Shown in pieces: positions 1 through 5,212 of a DNA stretch of 6,113 nt. The notes beneath the pieces were generated by a model. The model saw only the letters and a list, made by a program, of their open reading frames with translations, did no database searches and had not been told where the DNA came from. Both the position numbers and the translations under genes were made by a program. This stretch comes from an uncultured Ruminococcus sp. GTDB taxonomy: Bacteria; Bacillota; Clostridia; Oscillospirales; Ruminococcaceae. The stretch is from contig CAMHBN010000123.1 of assembly GCA_946183385.1 (NCBI GenBank), positions 1 to 6,113 on the forward strand. Direction: 5' to 3'. Positions within the stretch are counted from its first letter, which is position 1. The number at the start of each line of letters is the position of its first letter.

Positions 1-1065
1 CAACAACTGTTCCTTGGTGATGGCGCCACGCGAGAGTTGGTTCTTGATGAACGCAATTCTCTCTGGGGCTGTCTTGCGGATCCGAAATCAATAACTTCAT
101 CGGGTGATAATAGAGGGATCTCGGCTTGTTTAGGGTATTCTACAGCCTTTGTATTTCTTTGCTGTTATGTCAACTGTGTCAACAGCACTAACCGCTCTGC
201 CATAACGGTCGATTATTGCCAATTCAGTGCATATAATGGCTATAGCAGCGAAAACAAATATAATTTTACCTTTGATAAGGATGTAGATCATATTTTTAAC
301 TGCGTAAAGATAGACAACAAATGGTACTATATCGATGCAGCCGGTTCAAACCGTTCAGGAAAAGGTAAATTAGGAGAAGTCAAAGAGCCTCCGTACGGTT
401 ATGAGCACAATCAGTTCCTTACCGGGGACGTTGATAGTTACAATGAAATGGTGCTTAATGGCAAAGATGGAAAAAAGTGCACTATTGCAGGTTCACCCGA
501 AGATCTGGTTGTTCCCGGCAAAAGCAAAGAAAAGAGTACACTGAGGTCAAGCAAAGAAAACTTATATTACGACCACCTTTTTACCAAGTATAATGATAAT
601 TCGGATAAGATGAAGAAAGATTATCTTGGTAAAAATCAGGAGATGGCAAAAAATTACAAGTGCTCTTTCATTGATGATATAGTTATGATTAATGATATTG
701 AAAAATCTTCCAAAGATTACTGTATACACGTTGCATTTGTGATCAGAGGTGATAAGCCTGAAACCGCTCCGTACAGAGTAGGTAAAAAGGAAGAAAACAT
801 TCCGCTTATCTATTACTATTTAATAGATCTGGCAAAATCAGGAAAAAAGGTGCTCGCTGAGATCGTGTATAAAAACGGATCGAGTAAAAGCGAGGTCAAG
901 TCAATGTATAGTAATAATACTCAATATATCATTAATTTATTTGAACAGTCTAACAGTGAAAGTGCAGTTTCATTGGGTATTGGTTTAAAAGAGGATAGCT
1001 TGAATGGTACTGACTACTATGTACCAACTGTATTTATCAGGAGAAAGCCTAAAGGAAGCTCATAA
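1..1065 (+). CDS. Transglutaminase-like domain protein, 5'-truncated
   Basis: The reading frame is open from base 1, so the true start lies outside the window; 354 residues are visible and the stop is TAA at 1063-1065. A transglutaminase-like (papain-fold) core occupies about visible residues 20-115. A cysteine sits in the ISACLGYSTAF motif (codon 127-129, residue 43), a histidine in DHIFNCVKID (codon 289-291, residue 97) and an aspartate in KWYYIDAAG (residue 112). This is the Cys-His-Asp order and spacing of bacterial transglutaminase-like domains, whose usual form is CxGYA...HxWNxVKxDGKWYxxD. Such domains act as cysteine proteases, amidases or cross-linkers, often outside the cell; the substrate cannot be told here. 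The remaining roughly 230 residues are Lys-, Ser- and Asn-rich and match nothing I recognise. A signal peptide or wall-binding region, if present, would be in the missing part. The body of the gene is AT-rich, unlike the GH43 gene downstream. The domain call is fairly secure; the function is open. Confidence 0.75.
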   Translation, partial: QQLFLGDGATRELVLDERNSLWGCLADPKSITSSGDNRGISACLGYSTAFVFLCCYVNCVNSTNRSAITVDYCQFSAYNGYSSENKYNFTFDKDVDHIFNCVKIDNKWYYIDAAGSNRSGKGKLGEVKEPPYGYEHNQFLTGDVDSYNEMVLNGKDGKKCTIAGSPEDLVVPGKSKEKSTLRSSKENLYYDHLFTKYNDNSDKMKKDYLGKNQEMAKNYKCSFIDDIVMINDIEKSSKDYCIHVAFVIRGDKPETAPYRVGKKEENIPLIYYYLIDLAKSGKKVLAEIVYKNGSSKSEVKSMYSNNTQYIINLFEQSNSESAVSLGIGLKEDSLNGTDYYVPTVFIRRKPKGSS

Positions 1066-1082
1066 GCTTCGGTATGAACACG

Positions 1083-1120
1083 CCCCCGCCCGCAACACCG
1101 TTCCGTGCGGGGGTATCTTT
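1083..1120 (+). terminator. Probable terminator after the transglutaminase-like gene
   Basis: CCCCCGC at 1083-1089 can pair with GCGGGGG at 1107-1113 around a 17-base loop. An alternative register pairs CCCGCA (1089-1094) with TGCGGG (1106-1111). The hairpin begins 17 bases after the stop codon and is followed by only a weak T-rich run (TATCTTT, 1114-1120). The position and the GC-rich stem support termination, but the poor T-tract keeps this uncertain. Confidence 0.5.
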
Positions 1121-1157
1121 ATGCGGACGGTCAGGACTGCGAAGTGCTGCTTTTGTC

Positions 1158-1169
1158 CACTTATAAGTG
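1158..1169. promoter_or_regulatory. Perfect 12-bp palindrome, candidate operator of the GH43 gene
   Basis: CACTTATAAGTG is its own reverse complement. It ends 10 bases before the proposed -35 box at 1180, so its centre lies about 50 bases upstream of the expected transcription start. That position suits an activator or an upstream repressor site for a dimeric regulator. No regulator gene lies in the window, and a role is inferred only from symmetry and position. Confidence 0.35.
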
Positions 1170-1179
1170 AATTTGTAGG

Positions 1180-1208
1180 TTGAATCTTCTGCCGATTTCT
1201 GTTACAAT
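1180..1208 (+). promoter_or_regulatory. Sigma-A type promoter of the GH43 gene
   Basis: TTGAAT (1180-1185) and TACAAT (1203-1208) are separated by exactly 17 bases and match the vegetative consensus at 4/6 and 5/6 positions. Transcription would begin near 1215, giving a leader of about 80 bases before the GH43 start. The hairpin at 1083-1113 upstream and this promoter together indicate that GH43 is transcribed separately from the transglutaminase-like gene. Confidence 0.65.
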
Positions 1209-1254
1209 GCAGATACGGAGCCCTGTGTGTGCTGCATTCAGAGCTGAACGGATA

Positions 1255-1283
1255 GTACGTCAGCTTCTGCTGATACAAAGGAG
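1255..1283 (+). promoter_or_regulatory. Leader hairpin and Shine-Dalgarno site that decide the GH43 start
   Basis: TCAGC (1260-1264) pairs with GCTGA (1269-1273) around a TTCT loop; GTA (1255-1257) with TAC (1274-1276) can extend the stem across a two-base bulge. AAAGGAG follows at 1277-1283. It abuts the ATG at 1284 with no spacing, so that ATG is unlikely to be used; the ATG at 1296 lies 12 bases downstream, slightly long but workable. Confidence 0.5.
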
Positions 1284-1295
1284 ATGTCTGAAAGT

Positions 1296-2819
1296 ATGGC
1301 TGTGAAAACTGCTGACGGGCTTTTAATAAGTCCCGATAAGATAAGCACGAACAATTACAAGGACACAGGCTGCAATAACCCTGTCTCGTCCGATTTTTTC
1401 TGCGCCGACCCGACTGCCGTCGAGTACAAAGGCAGGCTGTATCTGTACGGCACTAACGACCATGAGCAGTTCGCGGGAGCGGGGGCGGACGTCGATAACA
1501 CCTACGAAAGGATAAAGTCCATGCTCGTCTTTTCCACCGAGGATATGGTGAACTGGGTGTATCACGGCGAGATAAACATCGGCAGGATAGCGCCGTGGAT
1601 AATGAATTCGTGGGCTCCCTCCGTTGTTTCGCGCGTCGAGGACGACGGGCTGACGCACTTCTATATGTACTTCTCAAACAACGGCATAGGGGTGGGAGTC
1701 ATCACCTCGACCGATCCCGTTACGGGCTGGACAGACCCTCTCGGCAAGCCGCTTATCTCGGAAACGACTGCGGGACTGAAGGACTGCCCGAATCCCTTCG
1801 ACCCCGGCGCTGTCATCGACGGGAACGGCGTTGGCTGGCTTTCGTTCGGAGCAGGCAAGGCTGCCTCGGGCTCGGATCATATGCCCGGCTCGGCGCGAAT
1901 AGTAAAGCTCGGCGACGATATGCTCTCCTTAGACGGCGATATCAGTGTGATACCCGCTCCGTACAATTTTGAAGCGAGCGAGCTGAATTATATCAACGGT
2001 ACCTATATCTATACCTACTGCTCGGACTGGAACGACCACAGCAAAAAATGGGAGTACGACTGCGATGTTCCCGCAGGCTGCGGAATGGTGTATATGACGA
2101 CGAAAACTCCCCTCGACCCCGACAGCTGGGAGGTGAAGGGCGAGTGCTTCGTAAACCCCGGACTATCGGGCTTTGAGTACTCAAACAACCACACCCATCT
2201 GCATAAATACAGGGGGAAGTGGTATATGTTCTACCACACCCTGGCGCTCAAGCATGGTATGGGTATCAAGGGCGGCTACCGCAGTATGGGAGTTGATGAG
2301 GCAGAGGTCGATGAGGAGAGCGTCGCCATCGGAAAGGGCGCTGCTACGCGAGAAGGTGTCAGGGCTGTCGGGAGCTTCTCACCGTTCAGGGCGAATCTTG
2401 CAGCCGAGCTGAACGGAACTGCGGATTTAGGCTACGACCTGACAGACCCCCATGCTCCGTCCGTTATAAGCAAGGGCGAGGGTGCGTGGTTCAGCGTGCG
2501 CGGAGTGGGATTCACCGATTCCGAAGACGGCGGGGACGCAGCGGGCACGGGCGGAAATGAGCCTGTTCTCGGGAGAACTGTCGGCTTCCATGCGAGCGTA
2601 AGGGGGACGGGAAGAATTGAAGTCCGACTTGATGAGCCGACAGGGGAGGTGCTGACGAGCATAGATTTCAGCAGCCCGAACGGATATGCCGACATACACA
2701 GCGACAAAGCCACTGCTATAGGCGGTGTTCACGACCTGTATTTCGTTTTTTCGGATAAGGATATCGAAATGAAGTCGTGGGAGTTCATCGCCGATGAAGC
2801 TATACTGCCTCGTCCCTGA
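1296..2819 (+). CDS. Glycoside hydrolase family 43 protein with C-terminal CBM6-like domain (beta-xylosidase / arabinofuranosidase type)
   Basis: A 507-residue protein with the GH43 five-bladed propeller signature. Using the 1296 start, the expected catalytic residues are the general base Asp38 in CADPTAVEYKGRLY, the pKa-modulating Asp169 in NPFDPGAVID, and the acid Glu226 in NFEASELNYINGTYIYTY. The NNHTHLHKYRGKWYMFYH segment at about 297-315 supplies the histidines usual at the propeller centre. From about residue 370, after the junction-like motif ATREGVRAVGSFSPF, the sequence resembles a CBM6-type beta-sandwich (GRIEVRLDEPTGEVLTSIDF, then GGVHDLYFVFSDKD). No signal peptide is present, so the enzyme is probably cytoplasmic and acts on imported xylo- or arabino-oligosaccharides. 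The exact substrate and GH43 subfamily cannot be fixed by eye. The start is placed at 1296 because the Shine-Dalgarno sequence touches the ATG at 1284; the frame itself opens earlier. Its own promoter and terminator make it a single-gene unit. The gene is GC-rich compared with the genes at both window ends. Confidence 0.88.
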   Translation: MAVKTADGLLISPDKISTNNYKDTGCNNPVSSDFFCADPTAVEYKGRLYLYGTNDHEQFAGAGADVDNTYERIKSMLVFSTEDMVNWVYHGEINIGRIAPWIMNSWAPSVVSRVEDDGLTHFYMYFSNNGIGVGVITSTDPVTGWTDPLGKPLISETTAGLKDCPNPFDPGAVIDGNGVGWLSFGAGKAASGSDHMPGSARIVKLGDDMLSLDGDISVIPAPYNFEASELNYINGTYIYTYCSDWNDHSKKWEYDCDVPAGCGMVYMTTKTPLDPDSWEVKGECFVNPGLSGFEYSNNHTHLHKYRGKWYMFYHTLALKHGMGIKGGYRSMGVDEAEVDEESVAIGKGAATREGVRAVGSFSPFRANLAAELNGTADLGYDLTDPHAPSVISKGEGAWFSVRGVGFTDSEDGGDAAGTGGNEPVLGRTVGFHASVRGTGRIEVRLDEPTGEVLTSIDFSSPNGYADIHSDKATAIGGVHDLYFVFSDKDIEMKSWEFIADEAILPRP

Positions 2820-2865
2820 TAAACGGCACAGCGCGGAGCTGAAACAGGGCGATCAGCTTACGAAA

Positions 2866-2904
2866 AAGGTGCAGCGGTGCGAAAACTGCTGCACCTTCTT
2901 TTTT
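2866..2904 (+). terminator. Strong intrinsic terminator of the GH43 gene
   Basis: A 13-bp stem pairs 2866-2878 with 2885-2897 (one G-U pair) around the loop GCGAAA. It is followed by TCTTTTTT ending at 2904. It lies about 45 bases past the GH43 stop and just before the next promoter, which cleanly separates the two units. Confidence 0.92.
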
Positions 2905-2908
2905 GCTA

Positions 2909-2937
2909 TTGCAATCTGACGGAAAATATGGTATAAT
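2909..2937 (+). promoter_or_regulatory. Sigma-A promoter with extended -10, driving the immunity-like gene
   Basis: TTGCAA (2909-2914) and a perfect TATAAT (2932-2937) have a 17-base spacer, and TGG directly before the -10 makes it an extended -10. The start of transcription is expected near 2944. That leaves only about five bases before the ATG at 2949 and about 44 before the GTG at 2988, which helps decide the translation start. Confidence 0.8.
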
Positions 2938-2970
2938 ACGAACATCGAATGGTCACGGGTAACGTGCAGA

Positions 2971-2978
2971 AAAGGAGG
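2971..2978 (+). promoter_or_regulatory. Shine-Dalgarno site fixing the GTG start of the immunity-like gene
   Basis: AAAGGAGG is a near-perfect anti-16S match and sits 9 bases before the GTG at 2988. The in-frame ATG at 2949 has no such site and almost no leader, so the GTG is the likely initiation codon. Confidence 0.8.
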
Positions 2979-2987
2979 AATTTTACG

Positions 2988-3515
2988 GTGTTTGAGCAGT
3001 TTAAAAAGTTTGTCGGTCTGAACGACGGGAACAATTACGATTCGGCAGAGGGATTTCTGGCTTCTGTCGGCGGCTTGACTTTTCTGAACGGAATGTACAG
3101 GGTCTTTGCTCCGTCGGAAACGGGAAAATGGCAGAAGATAGTTGAAGAGGCGTTCCCTGCGTATAAAAACCAGATGAACGTATTTGCATTCGATTGGCTC
3201 GGAAGAGTATTTGCTTTAAGCAGGGAGAAGGATAAAGTCCTGCTGATGGAGCCGGGTACAGGTGAAGTGCTTGCTATACCTGCCGATATTGTGGAATTCC
3301 ATGATGTTGAAATTGCCGAATATTCCGAGGATTCGCTTGCGTCAGAATTTTTTGATGAATGGTATGAAGCAAATCAGCACTATGTATTAAAGCATAATGA
3401 GTGTGCGGGATACAGAGTGCCATTGTTCCTGAACGGCGATGATAACATCGGCAACCTCGAAGTCAGCGACATGGAGGTCTACTGGGGAATAATGTCGCAG
3501 CTGATAAACGGCTGA
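2988..3515 (+). CDS. Tdi1-type immunity-like protein (DUF1851 / T6SS_Tdi1_C-like domain)
   Basis: A 175-residue, acidic, soluble protein with no signal peptide or membrane segment. The central NVFAFDWLGRVFAL (about residues 64-77), the GEVLAIPADIVEFHD stretch (92-106) and the C-terminal YRVPLFLNGDDNIGNLEVSD followed by MEVYWGIMSQL (142-172) match my recollection of the DUF1851 / Tdi1 C-terminal family. Members act as cytoplasmic immunity proteins that neutralise a secreted toxin, or occur as stand-alone copies in polymorphic-toxin regions. No toxin gene is seen next to it, so an orphan or decoy immunity role is an inference. The GTG start is chosen for its AAAGGAGG site and for the position of the promoter; an ATG 39 bases upstream keeps the frame but lacks a leader. 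It is followed after 45 bases by the small secreted-protein gene with no terminator between, so the two are probably cotranscribed. The gene is AT-richer than GH43. The family call is by motif memory and not tested. Confidence 0.7.
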   Translation: MFEQFKKFVGLNDGNNYDSAEGFLASVGGLTFLNGMYRVFAPSETGKWQKIVEEAFPAYKNQMNVFAFDWLGRVFALSREKDKVLLMEPGTGEVLAIPADIVEFHDVEIAEYSEDSLASEFFDEWYEANQHYVLKHNECAGYRVPLFLNGDDNIGNLEVSDMEVYWGIMSQLING

Positions 3516-3560
3516 GCACAGGCTGATACCGTTTGATATGCATGAAAGGACAGAACGGAA

Positions 3561-3821
3561 ATGGATAATATAAAAAAAGCCGTGACAGCTGTCGCGGCGG
3601 CAGCCTGTGCCGCAGGCAGTATCCTGTCTGCTTCTGCGGGCGTCACGGGAGATATAAACAGCGACGGCACGATGGGCGACGCTCCCGACAGCTACCACGA
3701 AGCCCTCACGAATAACGGCGTCGAGCATATATGGCACCAGCTCACGGACGGCGACCACGGTGCTATCTCCGTAAGAGCGCATATGTACAACTTCCTCAGA
3801 TATGCATTCAGAGCAACATAA
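3561..3821 (+). CDS. Small secreted protein with degenerate dockerin-like repeats
   Basis: An 86-residue protein preceded by GAAAGGA (3544-3550), 10 bases before the ATG. Residues 1-26 form a clear Sec signal peptide: Lys5-Lys6, an Ala-rich hydrophobic core, and ASA as a type I peptidase site before Gly27. The mature part would be about 60 residues, without cysteine. It opens with GDINSDGT (30-37), the first half of a type I dockerin calcium loop (Asp31, Asn33, Asp35), but the usual acidic residue at loop position 12 is replaced by Pro42. A second stretch, DGDHGAISVRAHMYNFLRYA (63-82), resembles a second dockerin half ending in the LKRYL-like helix, again with key residues missing. Third codon positions are mostly G or C, which supports real coding. 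It probably shares an operon with the immunity-like gene upstream. It could be a decayed dockerin module left from a larger enzyme, a stand-alone calcium-binding peptide, or an exported partner of the upstream protein. The function is unknown. Confidence 0.65.
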   Translation: MDNIKKAVTAVAAAACAAGSILSASAGVTGDINSDGTMGDAPDSYHEALTNNGVEHIWHQLTDGDHGAISVRAHMYNFLRYAFRAT

Positions 3822-3881
3822 GACCGATAACGGAGAACGCACAGCCTGTAAGCCGTGCAATCAATGAATACCGCATATAAC

Positions 3882-3924
3882 AAAAACGGGAACAGCTCAT
3901 TGAGTTGTTCCCGATATTTTTATT
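3882..3924. terminator. Bidirectional intrinsic terminator between convergent units
   Basis: A 12-bp stem pairs 3887-3898 with 3902-3913 (one G-U pair) around a three-base loop. On the plus strand it is followed by ATATTTTTATT (3914-3924). On the minus strand it is followed by a run of five T (complement of 3882-3886). It therefore can end both the immunity-like / secreted-protein unit and the alpha/beta hydrolase gene. Confidence 0.88.
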
Positions 3925-3970
3925 CTCAGTACAGAATATGCGATCCAATAGTCAGAAGAGCTCACTAAGC

Positions 3971-5065
3971 TCAGTCATCCAGTGTGTTCAAGAAATCCTG
4001 CACGATAGCGGCGCACTCTTCCGGCTTGTCCCCATACAGGAAATGGCTGCCGGGGAGATAGCGGATCTCGCAGTTCCCGAGCTTCTCAACAAACGGCTCA
4101 AGCTCTTTGCTGCGGTTCTCGGTGATCTGTTCGAGGTATTTCTTGCAGGCATAGGCTTCGCGGTCTGTCTCGCTGCCGCTAAAGTCTTCAGAATTTTCTG
4201 CAATGAGATCTTCCTTGAATTCGCTTGCATCGAAGTACGCCTGCACTTCCTCAGCGGTGCGGAAGCCGTCGCGGAAAGACAGGTACATCTTCGGAACATC
4301 GTTCGGCGTTAGCGACTCCCACGCGGCGTTTTTGTTGATGTCAATATACTCGCCCTCGGAGTAAAATGCATCGGAAGCAAGCGTTGACACATACATGATG
4401 TCATAGGCGCGCTGTTCGTCGGCAGAGAGCTTGGGGTCCTTCGGGACGAATGCGTGAAATGCCACATCTCCTACTCCAAGATTGGCAAGGTAGTAGAACA
4501 TATCCTTACCGCCGCGATGCTGCGGATCCGTGATAGGCACAGGATAGGTTCCGTCAAGATTGGTCAGTGCCTCGATCTCGTCAGGGTATTTGCTCACCCA
4601 GTAGGAGGCGTACAGGCTGCCGAGGGAATGCGGCATGAGGACATACGGCTTTTCCACGCCGGCATTCTCGAGCGCTGTGCGGTAATTCTCCACAACTCGT
4701 TCAACGGTCATGGCATCCTTGGTGTCGTCGCTGCCGTCATAGCCCGGACGTGAGAGGAAGATCACCTCGTTGTCATCCTGAAAATTTTCCGCAAACTCCT
4801 TCATAGAGAAGCGATAGCAGGGGCCTGCTCCCGAAAGCACGATGATACGGTGCTTTCCGTCAGCATTGCCGGTCTTCTGCACGTTGAGGGAATAATCTCC
4901 CGCAGAGGCAAGCTCGCAGAAACCTTTTTCCTGCAGGAACGTCCTGTTTTTCGAGATCATGATGCGGTGGTAGATGAATAGTCCAACCACCAGCAGGATC
5001 AGCACGATCAGAAGCACGACCAGCACTTTTGCAGTGCCCTTTAATACTTTCTTTACAGTTTCCAT
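3971..5065 (-). CDS. Membrane-anchored alpha/beta hydrolase
   Basis: A 364-residue protein. Residues 12-32 are one strongly hydrophobic helix after a Lys-rich start, with HR and K after it, so the protein is likely tethered with the catalytic domain outside. The alpha/beta-hydrolase features appear in order: an oxyanion-hole loop ILSGAGPC (75-83), the FLSRPGYDGSDD motif (103-114), and the nucleophile elbow MPHSLGSLYASYW with Ser147. The catalytic histidine is probably His341 in LPGSHFLYGDKPEE, and Asp266 in MYLSFRDGF is a reasonable acid. The first glycine of the GxSxG elbow is proline here (P-H-S-L-G), a variant I associate with Firmicute proline-iminopeptidase-like hydrolases. The reaction could be ester or peptide hydrolysis; the substrate is unknown. 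The ATG is preceded by only a weak AGAG-type ribosome site. It has its own promoter on the minus strand and ends at the shared terminator, so it is monocistronic unless read through from the upstream minus-strand gene. Confidence 0.85.
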   Translation of the reverse strand: METVKKVLKGTAKVLVVLLIVLILLVVGLFIYHRIMISKNRTFLQEKGFCELASAGDYSLNVQKTGNADGKHRIIVLSGAGPCYRFSMKEFAENFQDDNEVIFLSRPGYDGSDDTKDAMTVERVVENYRTALENAGVEKPYVLMPHSLGSLYASYWVSKYPDEIEALTNLDGTYPVPITDPQHRGGKDMFYYLANLGVGDVAFHAFVPKDPKLSADEQRAYDIMYVSTLASDAFYSEGEYIDINKNAAWESLTPNDVPKMYLSFRDGFRTAEEVQAYFDASEFKEDLIAENSEDFSGSETDREAYACKKYLEQITENRSKELEPFVEKLGNCEIRYLPGSHFLYGDKPEECAAIVQDFLNTLDD

Positions 5066-5078
5066 TTTTCTCTAATTC

Positions 5079-5097
5079 CTGATGCTGTTTGCATCAG
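5079..5097 (-). promoter_or_regulatory. Hairpin in the leader of the hydrolase mRNA
   Basis: CTGATGC and GCATCAG form a perfect 7-bp stem around a five-base loop. In the mRNA the hairpin lies between the promoter and the start codon and ends about 13 bases before the ATG, next to the weak ribosome site. It lacks a T-tract and so is not a terminator. It may stabilise the 5' end or affect initiation; this is inference. Confidence 0.4.
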
Positions 5098-5122
5098 CCT
5101 TTCATATTTTTTCGTTATCTTG

Positions 5123-5151
5123 ATTATAGCATAAATCGGCGTGAATAGCAA
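5123..5151 (-). promoter_or_regulatory. Sigma-A promoter with extended -10 for the hydrolase gene
   Basis: Read on the minus strand, TTGCTA (complement of 5146-5151) and a perfect TATAAT (complement of 5123-5128) are spaced by 17 bases, and TGC precedes the -10 as an extended element. Transcription would start near 5116, giving a leader of about 50 bases before the ATG at 5065. Confidence 0.78.
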
Positions 5152-5212
5152 GGGATTTCTCGCTGTTCATAAAACTGCGATGTGCTGATAATTGGCGGCT
5201 TGTTGTGTCAGG

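Noticed and set aside
1060..1278. 72-aa open frame on the minus strand
   Set aside because: It covers a terminator hairpin, a palindrome and a promoter on the other strand, has no ribosome site and a low-complexity, non-protein-like translation.
1284..1286. ATG at 1284 as start of the GH43 gene
   Set aside because: The AAAGGAG site touches this codon, leaving no room for the initiating ribosome; the ATG at 1296 is more likely.
1323..2732. Several 60-125 aa frames on both strands inside the GH43 gene
   Set aside because: They are by-products of GC-rich coding sequence; the GH43 frame has conserved catalytic motifs throughout.
3516..3560. A separate promoter for the small secreted protein
   Set aside because: No -35/-10 pair with proper spacing is visible in the 45-base gap; cotranscription with the upstream gene explains it better.
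3387..3860. 157-aa open frame on the minus strand
   Set aside because: It overlaps the ends of two plus-strand genes with good ribosome sites and coding character, crosses their intergenic gap, and its translation is Arg-, Ser- and Cys-rich without any motif.
3905..4753. Plus-strand frames of 135 and 99 aa opposite the hydrolase
   Set aside because: They lie antisense to the conserved alpha/beta hydrolase; the first begins inside the terminator hairpin and neither has a ribosome site.
5066..5212. A terminator after the unassigned minus-strand gene
   Set aside because: I found no GC-rich stem followed by a T-run on the minus strand; the only hairpin (5079-5097) lies downstream of the next promoter and lacks a T-tract.
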